A DNA stretch of 64,000 nt from Ornithodoros turicata. Lineage: Eukaryota; Arthropoda; Arachnida; Ixodida; Argasidae. The stretch is from contig NC_088203.1 in the NCBI RefSeq assembly GCF_037126465.1, positions 87,420,668-87,484,667 on the forward strand, written 5' to 3'. A model generated the notes under the pieces. The model was not told the origin of the DNA. It was given only the letters and a program-made list of their open reading frames with translations, and searched no databases. Position numbers and translations under genes: made by a program. Shown piece by piece: positions 52,944 through 63,814 of the stretch (positions within the stretch are counted from its first letter, which is position 1; every line of letters begins with the position of its first letter).

Positions 52944-53780
52944 ATGACTCTGTGGTGTGAATTACTTCGCATGGTGCATCTTACTGGACAACTTAACAGT
53001 TTTATAGGAAGAAAACAGGGTGTTAAAAATGACTTCTTCTGCGCTACTTTAATTACGATATCGAAACAAGGTAGAATTAAGACGATGCGAAGGTTTATTT
53101 TGATCGCCGTTTCTCTGTTTAACCACGGTCCTTTGATTGCTATCAAGGGACCGTGGTTTAACCAACGTCCTCTTCCGTGCGCCTCTACGAGTACCGCTTT
53201 GCGTGCAGATGAACAACTCAGTCTATACGCCCTTATCCGTAAATCCCCTCCACCAGCATTGTTCTATATCACTCAGAGATCCCTTCGCCGCAGAGTCAGA
53301 GCTAGTCTCGATAAAGCGGTGCGTCCCCATTCTTTGGTGCCAAGGACGGCGGTCGAGGGCAGCACACGACAAGAACCGATTGATAAACAAGCAGTGTCAG
53401 GACGCTGGGGACAAACGACACTTTCTGAGACGAAGATCCGGAAGCTCGAGCTGGAGGAGTGCGCAAACACTCCGAGATCTAATAAAGACACGAAAGCCAA
53501 ACAAGAAATACCGCTCGGGATTTCCTTGTCTTACCGGCAATCTCTACTTGGTCGTTCGCTGACTGTCGGGAGTAGTGCTCTTGAAATCGACTCTGTCACT
53601 GATCATGAGGGCCATTCTCCTTGCCGCCACTTCTGCATTGACGTGCTGCGTTCAAGGGAAACTCCAGAGAAGATTGAGTGTACCTTGTGCGCTCTTTTTG
53701 GATTAATTGCGACGGTGTACCGGTCTCCAGTCTTCTTGGATGCGGAAAGATTAATTTGCACGTGCACAGGCGCGGCATGA
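52944..53780 (+). CDS. Unassigned 278-codon open frame
   Basis: This is the longest plus-strand frame. With random sequence of equal base use, I estimate about a 1% chance of a frame this long anywhere in the window, so it is worth noting. The product would be basic, Ser/Arg-rich and without recognised domains. A cysteine-rich end (CRHFCIDVLRS, IECTLCALFG, ICTCTG) is the only notable feature. It spans a hairpin (TTTAACCACGGTCC / GGACCGTGGTTTAA, 53118-53162), which suggests repeat-derived sequence. No promoter, splice or homology evidence. It may equally be a chance frame. Confidence 0.2.
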   Translation: MTLWCELLRMVHLTGQLNSFIGRKQGVKNDFFCATLITISKQGRIKTMRRFILIAVSLFNHGPLIAIKGPWFNQRPLPCASTSTALRADEQLSLYALIRKSPPPALFYITQRSLRRRVRASLDKAVRPHSLVPRTAVEGSTRQEPIDKQAVSGRWGQTTLSETKIRKLELEECANTPRSNKDTKAKQEIPLGISLSYRQSLLGRSLTVGSSALEIDSVTDHEGHSPCRHFCIDVLRSRETPEKIECTLCALFGLIATVYRSPVFLDAERLICTCTGAA

Positions 53781-54316
53781 AGCCGTGGAAAGTCACAACC
53801 TACTAGATTGTAGCGACCATGTCATAATCGGCAACCCCTATGAGGAGCCCGTCCGCACGATCCGCTAGGGGCGCTACTCATCGGCACGCGAGGTCTGCAT
53901 CATGATTGGACCATGGAAATTTTTATTTTGAACGTACAGAAGCGGACACACGATTACCGTAGCAGACGCGCGCGCAGGTCCTATGAAAACGCGTAGAATG
54001 ATGACGATAATCAACTTTGAAAGGAAGCATCTCTCATGGGACATCCACTGCTTGAACAAAAATACTAATGTGAGCTAAAGTACAAAGTATTGCAGAAATT
54101 GAGGAAGCAATAACCGAGCCGATAAGTAGCGCCACCGCTAGCCTCCAAATGCGGCGCTGGGAAGGGGTCCGTATGATATGGTAGCTATAATCTAGTAGGT
54201 CGTGTGGAAAGTAACATGGGGGGTCGATAGGTGGTCTACGGGGGATACACCTTCACAGCCTAATGAGACCGCACTCGGTGGATCATGTATAGTAAAAGAC
54301 AAAAACGAACAGCCCT
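53781..54316. other. No recognised feature
   Basis: Ordinary sequence without long frames or recognised repeats. Confidence 0.3.
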
Positions 54317-54440
54317 CGGTGGATGAGTTGGCAGCATGTACGCACACTGGACCCTATCGGTCGCGGAATCGAGCCCGGCCGTGGACGCCGGCAGGGTACA
54401 GCTCCGGTCGACCTTAATAATAACACTAAAAAAAATTCGG
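54317..54440 (+). mobile_element. tRNA-derived SINE (family 5)
   Basis: CGGTGGATGAGTTGGCAGCA (A box) and GGTCGCGGAATCGAGCCC (degenerate B box) are followed by CCGTGGACGCCGGCAGGGTA and GGTCGACCTTAATAATAAC. The spacing fits a tRNA-like head and a short tail. Confidence 0.65.
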
Positions 54441-54633
54441 TCACATTTCCCAGCGCGATAACAGCCACCCTTGGGACACTGGGGGAATGTTAAGTGAACA
54501 ACGTCCTTGCGTTAAACTAACATAATAATTTTGTCCAATTAAGATTTCCCCATGGTCCCAATGCTGCAATCGCGCTCGGGAGTGAGGCCACAATTTTTTC
54601 GGTGTTATTATTAAGGTTGACCGGAGCTGTACA
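54397..54633. repeat. Inverted pair of SINE family 5 tails
   Basis: GTACAGCTCCGGTCGACCTT with AATAATAACAC at the left is matched in reverse by GTGTTATTATTAAGGTTGAC and CGGAGCTGTAC at the right. The arms of about 90 bp also share the GCGCGAT block. Confidence 0.7.
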
Positions 54634-54760
54634 AGCTGTTTAGACACGCCGGCCGGCGGACGTTAAATAAGGCTTACAAAATTAATCCACACAGAGCGGC
54701 CACTGTGGCGTCGCTCATGATCGTAGTTGTCTGGGCACGTGAAGCCACAAAATTATGAAC

Positions 54761-55789
54761 CAGGGTGTCGAACCGAAACGTTTTTCGTTCCGGTTTTCGT
54801 TCCGGTTACATCATAAACGATCCGGTACCGGTTCTGCTCCGGAGGAAAAAAATAACGATTCATACCGGTTTTTAACCGGTTCCGCTTCTGCTGGGAATAC
54901 TCATCCCCACAAAAAAAAAAAAAAAATCAACGTTACAAAATGTAAACCCGTTTATTCAGCATACATGGTATTTAATATTAATAGACAGCTGTGAAATTGG
55001 TAGCTCCTGGTTCCTGTAGGTTACTGTCTGTTCAAATGGGCTTTCTCATTTCTTGAAGCGCATGCTACAAACTGACTTGTTTGTCGTGATGTCATACATA
55101 AAGTACTTTCTTGCTGTGTTGGAGCGATTGCGTCCCATCCGAATGTCTGTTGCTACTGTCTAGCCAGCAAGCACCACCGCACGAGTACGACGCAAATCGA
55201 GGAACACCTTCACTCACAAACGCGCTCGACGGCTCCATTTTATTTTCTTGATGTCCTGTCCACAAAAGAGTTGCCACTTTGCACGGGCTTGCCCTCGCGT
55301 ATACGTAAATGTATTCAACTTAGCTGCTGTCAAACAAGGGACGCGTTGCGCGACATTACCGATAAAGAAGCTGTTATGCAGCCCCCTTGTTGTTTAGTTG
55401 AGGAGAGTTTGGGGGGATCTAATTAAAACGAACACTACGGCACATTGCTAGAGAGTCACATGTACCTCGAAGTCTGTGTGCGTTCGCGAACGATAAACCA
55501 TTAAAAAGGGAGCCTAAGGGTCATACTATATACCGACATACATTCCATCGTAACCGTAACCCTCGTATAGTATCCATGACATGACTTCAGAGCACACGAC
55601 GTCTCATTCGCCTATCCGTAGTCCAAATCGGCGAAGTTTTTTCTTGGACCGAAAACCGTTAAATTATTTTTCGGTTTCCCTCCTGAGCGAAAAAAATGTA
55701 TACGGTTTCGATTCCGTTCCGGTTCGCACCAAAATAGCGGTTTTTTTTTCGGTTTTCGGTTCCGGTTTTCGGTTCGCTCCGACACCCTG
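54761..55789. mobile_element. Non-autonomous hAT element, 1029 bp
   Basis: The termini are CAGGGTGTCGAACCGAA and TTCGGTTCGCTCCGACACCCTG. A perfect 8-bp target duplication, TTATGAAC, lies at 54753-54760 and 55790-55797, as expected for hAT. The subterminal regions are packed with CGGTTTTCGTTCCGG-type repeats, likely transposase-binding sites. No transposase frame in the interior. Confidence 0.9.
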
Positions 55790-55797
55790 TTATGAAC

Positions 55798-56604
55798 AAC
55801 CTAATGAGGTAAACGGCGGTGTCGGTTGTTCGTAGTAGAGTCACTAAATAGGGGTACAGAATATCGCATTCGTTTTCCGCGCCGGAGCCGCCGTTCGGTG
55901 TCCACGATTGGGTCCGATCGTGTCACGTGGTTTCTCCTTCCAAGAACGCGTCGTCCATGTTGAGTCCCTTCATCCGAAACCGGTTTCCTGGGTTGCGGCT
56001 CGACTGTGCGCTGTTCTCCGGCGGAGAAGGGGGAGATTGGAGTCCCATTGCTAGGCGACGCAGCTGTGCCGGACCCAAGATGGTGGCCTCGCTCGCCGGC
56101 GTGGCTCAGTGTCGCTACTCTGCTTCCTATTTAGTGACTCTAGTTCGTATAGTGCTGTCTCGGCCGCATATTCCACTGATTTTGCGTCCTTCCTTCAAAG
56201 CCGAAGACATTTCTATCGCGAATAAAAGTTTTGTGTGCTGAGGCGATCATCACAGCGGCGGAAGCTAAGGGAGAGATAAGCCTGCAGGCAAGGCTGGTGA
56301 AAAGAAGCGAGAAGCACAGGCACACACATGTTTTTTTTTTTTGTGTGTGTGTGTTCGCGCGCGCGCGTGTTTCTATGTCCCTGCCACTCGGTTCTTTCCA
56401 TCGTTCATCTGTCTCGACTAGTCTGCGTATACGGGGAAAGATTGTCGCTGCCGCGTCGTTGCACAAAATGCGTTACCCTTCGTGGATATCAATCAATTCC
56501 AAGATATTGGGGTTACATATTTGTGTCAGAACGTTTTTAAACAACCTTCAATACTTCTGCTACCTGCTGGACTCTTCCGTGTCAAGTTAATTTTGATATT
56601 TGAG
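55798..56604. other. No recognised gene
   Basis: A 104-codon plus frame (55927-56241) starts among GC-rich sequence that includes CCCAAGATGGTGGCC, and GAATAAAAG follows. This loosely resembles a short gene end, but no motif supports it. (GT)n/(GC)n repeats lie at 56339-56368. Confidence 0.3.
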
Positions 56605-56617
56605 GTGTCCGTGATAT

Positions 56618-56902
56618 TTCTTATTCCGTGTTAGCACCGCGAAGCAACTGTGGCAGTGATGGACCTACAGACGTGGGCAGGTAGAGAGAGGACAGCAGGA
56701 AGGAGTGGAGGACAGGGGGGGTTAGTATGCGTCCTGGGCCGACTTCAGGGGGAACTGTGCCGACATCCGTCGGGAAAGACTGCCGGCAAACCCAGGGGAA
56801 ACCCTCAGATAGTACAGCCGGTTTCCGAGATTCGAACCCGAGTCACTTCCCAGTCTCGGCGTGGAAAGCGATCACCCATCAACTATCCCACTAAAGCTAA
56901 GT
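56618..56902 (-). mobile_element. tRNA-derived SINE (family 1), full length, minus strand
   Basis: A 13-bp target duplication, GTGTCCGTGATAT, lies at 56605-56617 and 56903-56915. On the minus strand the order is tRNA-like head, GGGTTCGAATCTCGG (B box), GCTGTACTATCTGAGGG, CTGAAGTCGGCCCAGGACGC and the end CAGTTGCTTCGCGGTGCTAA. Confidence 0.9.
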
Positions 56903-56915
56903 GTGTCCGTGATAT

Positions 56916-57688
56916 GATCCACGACCTACTACTACATACTAGAGACCTGGACATACCGCAGTAGCCTATGGGAGAGCCTGGTCATGGGTTAGTTACGCTA
57001 ATGGGCACTAGAGGCGCCACTCGGCGGGAAGAGGAAATGGCGGGTACATAATTATCATTATTGCTACCGTCGTTCGTCACCTATAGAAACTGTAATATAG
57101 CTTCCGAAAGCCCATAACATCGATGCCTCAGGCCCATAGTAGCTTATGTAATGCATTGAGCAGTTTCCTTTAGCGGTCGGATGGGAAAGATTGCTCCAGC
57201 AGGCAGGACTTCCTCCTCATCTAGCAACACTGACACTTAATGCGTCATCAGCTGAGCGTGCACGCAACAACGCTCGAACCACTCTCGCTCCAACTTTATT
57301 CTGATGATGGTCACTTTCGCTTTGTCTCTCTCGCATTGTCCCTCTGGAATTTTGAGATACAAAAAGCCCATCGTCGAAAATGCACGGCAGGATGCGTGCG
57401 CAGGGGGCACTCATCCAACATAGTCCAGACATCTGTGCGAATCAGCTGGAATTGAAGCGTTACTCACAGCAGGGGCAGAAAAGCGGCTTTCACTTTCTGG
57501 TCACGCAAACCACGGCGGGGACGAACAATGACTGTCGGAAGCAGACAACGCGAAATATAGAGTGGCAGACAGACGGCACAGATGTTCCTGAAACTATTTC
57601 TACAAAACTGCTGGGGAATTGTCGTCATTCTTCAGAGAAAGTCTAACAGTAGTTCATAATCTATAACACAAATACATGGGGTAATACA
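56916..57688. other. No recognised feature
   Basis: Only short frames (up to 88 codons) without motifs. Confidence 0.3.
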
Positions 57689-57698
57689 TTACTATCAC

Positions 57699-58004
57699 CA
57701 GCTCCCGTGGCATAGTGCTTAGGATGATCGCTTTCCACGCCGAGACTGGGAGGTGACACGGGTTCGAATCCTGTCACCGGCTGTGCTGTCTCAAGTTTTC
57801 CCTGGGTTTTCTGAAGACCTTCCAGACGAATGTCGGCGCAGTTCCCCCCTGAAGTCGGCCCAGGACGCATACTAACCCCCCTGTCCTCCCACTCCTTCCT
57901 GCTGTCCCCTCTCCATCTGTCCACGTCTGTACGCCGCACATAGCCACAGTTGCTTCGCGGCGCTAATACGGAACTAGAAAATAAACAAAGAGTAATACAA
58001 AACT
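57699..58004 (+). mobile_element. tRNA-derived SINE (family 1), full length
   Basis: Target duplication TTACTATCAC lies at 57689-57698 and 58005-58014. The head AGCTCCCGTGGCATAGTGCT (A box) and GGGTTCGAATCCTGTC (B box) is followed by GGCTGTGCTGTC, CCTGAAGTCGGCCCAGGACG, CAGTTGCTTCGCGGCGCTAA and an A-rich tail. This is the reference copy for the window. Confidence 0.95.
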
Positions 58005-58014
58005 TTACTATCAC

Positions 58015-58950
58015 GTGATACTTGTCCGCCAATCCGGATAGCCTACAATGCTTGTCGCGGACGGCTGTGCGGGCTATGATCAGTGTACTTTGGCAAAACA
58101 TCAACCTTGGGAATCCGAAATGCGAAATCTGAATGCGAAAAATTCGCAGAAATGAGACTGTTTTCTTTTATTTATTAATTTATTTATTTTGCAGAAGTGA
58201 GTTTTTTTAAATCCGTGATATGGGAAGTGTCACGCGAAGTATTTCTTTTGGGAAGTTCGCATTTATACAGGGAAACTTCGCTTAGAAGAGTGTGCGCAGC
58301 GGCGGTGATCTCTTCCGCAGCCCCTCCTGGTGTGTTATGACGTCAGGCTCTCGTGGCCTTCGATTGGCTGTCGAGAATCGTCTGCTACGGCGACGGAGCA
58401 ACGTGACCGGTCGACTTAGAGAAAGGAACTGGCGCATCCTACTTGTTGGATGGCGTGTACGATGGCGCCCTCACGGAAGTTATATCGCAATATTGCTGAC
58501 GCCTTTTCATAAAAAATACGTGCCTTTTTAGCCTTCATTTTACTCCGTAAATCTCATTTTAATCCCTTTTTTATTGCCTAAAAATGCGCCCTCTGGTTAA
58601 GTTAAAAACTATTTTTCTATGGACGGGATACTGCCCAAATAGAGCCTCTGGTTTTGACACGACAAGAAGGTAACGGATAAATTTCCATTCGCTTTTTTAG
58701 TCTCGATTTTAATTTCAGTGCTTGTGCCCCGTTTATGCCTTATCTGTTTGCTTAGCATCGTATATGCACATAAGATTGGGACGTGGAGAAAGCAAGCGGC
58801 GGCTCATGGAGCTTGAGCCTCTGGGCATTCAAAAGTACCACCCGGCCCTCGATTTCATATCCCTAATTACTACGTAGGGACAGGTCAGATTCCTTCCTGT
58901 CCAGCTAAGGAAACATGCAAGGAGTAACCAAATATGGGTTATATGAAATG
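58015..58950. other. No recognised feature
   Basis: AT-rich stretch near 58170-58190 (TTTATTAATTTATTTATTT). No gene-like frame. Confidence 0.3.
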
Positions 58951-58954
58951 TGAT

Positions 58955-59060
58955 GGCAATTGATGTTCTGAGGCTGGAACACATAGAAAGGACAAATACA
59001 TACAAGGCCTCCAGTCCTTTCTATGTGTTCCAGCCTCAGAGCATCAATTGCCATCATGTT
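58955..59060. repeat. Hairpin of two SINE family 3 tails
   Basis: ATGGCAATTGATGTTCTGAG then GCTGGAACACATAGAAAGGAC is repeated in reverse after a loop of about 20 bases, with one mismatch in the 40-bp arms. The same words occur at 19540-19590. Confidence 0.85.
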
Positions 59061-59194
59061 CAACAGATGCCGCTTGCGTCGATCCCGTCGTATGAATGTG
59101 TGTGTGAGTGAGGAAACATGTAAGAGTGAAAGTGGGATGAGTGAGAGAGGGGTTGGCCACTCAGACTAACGCACCCTTGGAAGTGGCTGTGGAG

Positions 59195-59290
59195 GTGTGA
59201 TAGCTTAGCGCTTAGCTATTCAGCAGATGTGAGTTCGAGTCCTACAGCTGGCTAACCTTTTCAGTGACTTAATTCCATCTTCATCATTAA
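59195..59290 (+). mobile_element. tRNA-derived SINE (family 3)
   Basis: GTGATAGCTTAGCGCTTAGC (A-box-like), GTGAGTTCGAGTCCTACAGC (B box) and the tail CTAACCTTTTCAGTGACTT...CATCATTAA. Confidence 0.75.
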
Positions 59291-59728
59291 CTTCTTAATC
59301 TATGAAATGTCGCTGCACTGGCGCCCAAATAATTAGTTTGGACCCACGCGATCAGGAAGTCCTCTAGAGACGACCACTGTGGTAGAGTGAACAAATAGTC
59401 TCATCGGACAACCTAAGACCTAATCTCCTTCTTAACGAGTCCTCTCCTTTACCTCCGACAGTGTGCTCTGATTAGAGTATATTTCATACCAGCTTCCGCG
59501 ATGAGTGGCGGTGCTTCCAGAGTCCGCAAAGATTAGGTACGATAATGAACTAATAACCATGTTACTGTATAGGTCGGTTGCGCCGTGTGCAAACGCAAAT
59601 GAAGCTCCCCGAATAGCATCGACCGTATAGTAGGTGTAGGTAGGCACAATGTAATTGAGACGCGAAGAGAAAGTGCAATACCGAATAAAGGTGCTGAACT
59701 ACCGTAAGTTCGTGCCTATGGATCTCCG

Positions 59729-60032
59729 GAAACCAGCGGCCTGGCCGAGCAGGTCAAGGCGTCCCGCTCCTTGGTGGTGGTAGCCAAGGCTGTGCTGAAG
59801 ACTGGGAGGTGGTGTGTTCGAATCCTACCACCGGCTGTGCTGTCTGAGGTTTTCCCTGGGTTTTCCGAAGACTTTCCAGACGAATATCAGCACAGTTCCC
59901 CCTGAAGCCGACCCAGGACGCATACTAACCCCCCACGCCTTCCTACTGTTCTCTCTCCATCTGTCTACGTCCCTACGCCGCTCATAGCCACAGTTAATTG
60001 CTTCGCAGTGCTAACACGGACATTAAAAAAAA
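59729..60032 (+). mobile_element. SINE (family 1 body) with tRNA-Leu/Ser-like head
   Basis: ATCTCCG flanks both ends (59722-59728, 60033-60039). The head GCGGCCTGGCCGAGCAGGTC with AAGGCGTCCCGCTCC has the type II tRNA D-arm pattern, a long variable-arm-like segment, then GTGTTCGAATCCTACC (B box). From GGCTGTGCTGTC onward it is the same body as 57699-58004. Confidence 0.9.
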
Positions 60033-60039
60033 ATCTCCG

Positions 60040-61064
60040 ACGAAGTTTTGCGATGCCACGCTGTGAATAATGCACCGGATCGACTTATCTGGCAGCACGT
60101 TCTCGCCGGCAAAAAGGAGCTCGGTAACACTGTGGCTGATATGTACGTGGCTTCCATCTTGATTGTTTTCTTATAGGGATTTGGAGGTTTTGGTTTGGTT
60201 TTAACTTTGGATCGCGATGTTGAATCGGTTTGAAATTTACCACGACGAAACGTACCAATTAGAGTTCCACTCGGACACAGGAATTTTCCGCCTGCATTGT
60301 GTAATTGGTGAGTACGGCCCGCCTGCATGGGTAGACTTTTATACGTAGCTACCCTGTACATGTGGAGACAACTGACCTATTTTTTGTTAGTTTCGTCTTT
60401 CCATGGACGAAGCGACGAGAATATACACGAACGGAAGAAACACACAGAGTCGCTTATATATTCGTCCGCTACGGCGAGCTGTTGTTCCGGTGGGCAGCTA
60501 AGGGATATTTTCCTCTTATATGCGATCTCCTCAGTCAGTATCTTGGGCTGAACTTCGGACCGAAGAACAGCACCTTCCTAATTATGTCTTATCCGCTTTG
60601 GGCATCCCGCACAGTAGAAGGGGAGGGCTACTTTTGACTATCTTTTACCTTTCTAAAGATTCTTTGATAAGATAATGAATCTACGCTACGACAGGTTGCA
60701 TCTGCACAGGGGAGAGAGTTTGGAGAAATCACGTGCCGAAGTGTCTGCCCAATCACAAGGCAGCAATTGGGGATATTCACATGTTTCTCCGCATGGGTCC
60801 ACAGAAGAAACGCCTCGTCACCTTGAGCTGTTGCTCCCTTATTTGGGACACTGACCAATGAGGTCGCTCAATTGACAATAGGCAATAGAGGAGAGTGGGA
60901 AACAGGTGTGTTGCGCAGACAGCTGAGCTACTGGCATATAGCTCAAGTCTTCACCTGGATTCTGCGAGTTGATTTCTTCAGGTGTCGGAATTCCCATTTT
61001 GTTCCAAACGCTTGCTCAACGCGTGTTGGCAATACAGGTGCACGATATTCTGTAGGAGATACCC
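60040..61064. other. No recognised feature
   Basis: Frames up to 138 codons (60872-61288) have no recognised motif, and the longest runs into the following transposon. Confidence 0.3.
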
Positions 61065-61869
61065 CTGTCACACGGCAAATTGAATGTCATTCCCAGCGAA
61101 TGATATTCGCACTGAATGACATTCGTTTCGTGTTACACGGTGAATTCAAATGGCAATACATGCGAATGATATTCGCCTATCGAATGAGTTCGGGGAACAC
61201 ATTCGCTTTTCACTTTCGCACCGACAGCGCACCCCATCGGAGTAAAGAGGTATCAAAAACAACAATGATAAACCGTTCGAAGGAATGAAAAACAAACAAA
61301 AAGTTGTACTCCAATATTTTATCACGAATTTGATAACTTTTGACACGAAGGAAGGAAGGTTAAACACCGTTTTTGGGAGAACTACCCTCGTTCCCAGTCG
61401 TCACGTTGCCAAGCGTGGTACAGATAGGCTTCTTAGTTGTCTTTGCATGTGGTACTTACCCAAGCAGCACAATGTACTGAAAGTCGAGTGCAATAGGGGT
61501 GGACGGGTAGGTGGAAGGCATTGAACAGACTCCTGAAACTAAGGAACATTGATAAGACACATACCGTCCACCCATATTGCACTCGACTTTCAGTACATTG
61601 TGCTGCTTGGGTAGCCAACTAAGTGCCTTTGAAAAGGGAACTGTTTTGTGAAATAATCTGATGTTTCGCTAGTTTCGAGTAAAATAAATAAAAATTTAAG
61701 TAATCCACTATAATGCTTCGTATGTTCGGCCCTGGTGTCTAAATTATCGACAGTGACATCGTTTCCGAATGACATTCTGTTTCTTCGTGTAGCTCGATGT
61801 AAGACAAACGAATGACATCCGGTGCGATTGTCAATCGCTGGGAATACCATTCGGTTTGCCGTGTGCCAG
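61065..61869. mobile_element. TIR element with CTGTCACACGGCAAA ends, 805 bp
   Basis: CTGTCACACGGCAAATTGAA then TGTCATTCCCAGCGA at the left matches, in reverse, TCGCTGGGAATACCATTCGG then TTTGCCGTGTGCCAG at the right. GAATGACATTCG-type words recur inside both ends. No transposase. The superfamily is not assigned. Confidence 0.75.
61459..61611. mobile_element. Young MITE (153 bp) nested in the 61.1 kb element
   Basis: CCCAAGCAGCACAATGTACT then GAAAGTCGAGTGCAATA at the left and its reverse at the right differ by a single base over about 46 bp. TA lies on each side (61457-61458, 61612-61613). Confidence 0.85.
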
Positions 61870-62910
61870 TCTTTGACACCCCACGTGTATTAGCGCCGGG
61901 AACGGAGTGCTAAGCACGCCGGGAATGTGCACGCCCTGTGTTCCGTCCGTCCGTGTTTTCTGGTCGCTTCGTTATGGAAACGTACTAACCGTCCCGACTA
62001 CTATACTTCATCTTAGCTGCTTCCTTGCTTAGTAAAGAAAACGGCCCTTTGCGATGACTAAAGATATGCTAAAGCTCCCTACATCTCTGTCTTCTTCTTT
62101 TTCCATTCTGTGTCCTACGAACTTTCCTTTCTATCCGAGCAGTATGATACGGAGTGTCGTATAACCCGAGAATGCCTTATGTGAAAATGAGCTTGCACAG
62201 TTAAAAGTATAATTCGCTTGTACGCGTAGTTTGGGTGAACGTGTCCTTGGTTTCTAGCATATTCGGTGTGTACTAGCCGCGTTTATCTGGAGTTGCGCCT
62301 TAAATGTGCCGAAAACATTACTACCAGTTCGAAAGAAACTGCTATGTGCCTTATGAATGCGGATTATACGAATGAAGATGCGGTAAGATCCCACCCCTAG
62401 CGCGATTCTAATGCCGAGCGCTCTTCCTGTCGATAGGGCGAGCACGTTGTTCGGGTTTGTGCGTCTTGTATGAAGTAACCAGACGTCTCGATTTAGTCGA
62501 GACAGGTCCCGCTTTTACGGTGGTAGTCACGCTGTCCCACCAGCCAGCTTATGAGACGCAGTTTCGTCCTGCTTGTGACTGCAATAAACCCAAATGGTCA
62601 AAGCGTCCAGCTAGACAGCGGAAGCGCATGAGATTTTCACGTGGCTCTCGCTCTCGTCTCGTGTCTTTCCTCGAACTAGACGATGGAAGTATACTTAACG
62701 TGTTGGCAAACGAGTCATTCGTTTAGTTAAAACTTTCCCGAAAGTAAAGTTCCCTCACGCACGCTCAAGCTGCTTCCATGGCAGCATGGTTTCGGTTCAG
62801 TGATAATTGATCGCGGGGCTGAGAACAGTGACGAGACCGAGGTGAAAGTTCAGCGAATAGTTATGCAAGAGGGAGAATTGTGTCTTGATATCTGCAAATA
62901 TGGAGACATA
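61870..62910. other. No recognised gene
   Basis: An 89-codon plus frame (62457-62726) has a non-repetitive, basic product (KRPARQRKRMRFSRGSRSR) but no recognised family. Confidence 0.3.
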
Positions 62911-62911
62911 T

Positions 62912-63744
62912 AGCGAATTCGGGTGGTCATTTCATGCAAGACTGGCGATAGGGGGGGGGGGGGGGGAGTAAGGCGACCGCCTTAGGCTCCGCGCACGAAG
63001 CCCTCAACCAGGGATTACTTTTTTTGAAGTATCAAGTATGCACTTAATCGTACGCGCGATACAGAAATGAGAAGAAGAATGTGGTATGTGCCATTCTGTC
63101 ATGTAATGAAAAAATGTCGCACTTTTAAGAAAAATTCGCCAACCCTGCAAGCTATAGCGAGGATTTCGCACCCTTCTCTCCTGCTGCCATTTCCCGCACT
63201 GCTAAAATCTCCCACTGCGAAAATCTTATCATTCCTTATCCTTTCGTTACTGCTGGTGTGAAACAGGCCCCGCGGTGTGCCTTTGCCTCAGGCCCCGCAC
63301 ACCCCTAGCACCGGCCCTGATTTCATGGCAACACGGCCTAGCGCTTGGAAATTGCTAGGTCGGCGCTTTCGCTTGATAACGTGACCGTTGTCACCCGAAC
63401 ATGAGTGCCAGGAATCTAGCTGTTTTAGTCGCTGCTAGGGGCATCGCTGCTAGGGGCGATCGCTCGTCTTCGGGTTCCGTCGTCTGCTAACCCACGTGAA
63501 CTTCGATATACGAGCCAATGAGGGCCCTCGCTACCCTCGCAATGCGAATGTGACGGCACTGGATAGTTGGGCAATCTGCTGCCCGGCTCGCTTCGAGACC
63601 GGGCGGAAAAAAAGTGCTAGCTGGCAAATCCTCGGCGTTCGGAAAGTGCCACGCGAACATGCGACATCCGGCAAAACTGGCGAGAACAGGCGGGACTTGG
63701 TAAAAAAAAAGTTGCCACGAAATGACCACCCGAATTCGCCAGTA
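62912..63744. mobile_element. TIR element with GCGAATTCGGGTGGTCATTTC ends
   Basis: GCGAATTCGGGTGGTCATTT at the left matches GAAATGACCACCCGAATTCG at the right in reverse. Inside are a G-run (62950-62967) and, near 63265-63322, CAGGCCCCGCACACCCCTAG then CACCGGCCCTG, which looks like the end of a CAGGGCCGG-type hAT MITE. Confidence 0.6.
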
Positions 63745-63814
63745 GTAAACAATGTACAGTTGTCTAGGGTTATTTGGTATGCTGGCTAGCGAGTACCGCC
63801 GCAAAAAGAAGAAA

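Noticed and set aside
56073..56090. CCCAAGATGGTGGCC, resembling a YY1-type initiator element at a gene start
   Set aside because: A single short match in GC-rich sequence with no supporting transcript structure or recognisable protein downstream.
57699..57783. tRNA-like sequence with A and B boxes
   Set aside because: It is the head of a SINE with a long unrelated tail and flanking target duplication, not a functional tRNA gene. The same holds for 22485, 51605, 54317, 59195 and 59729.
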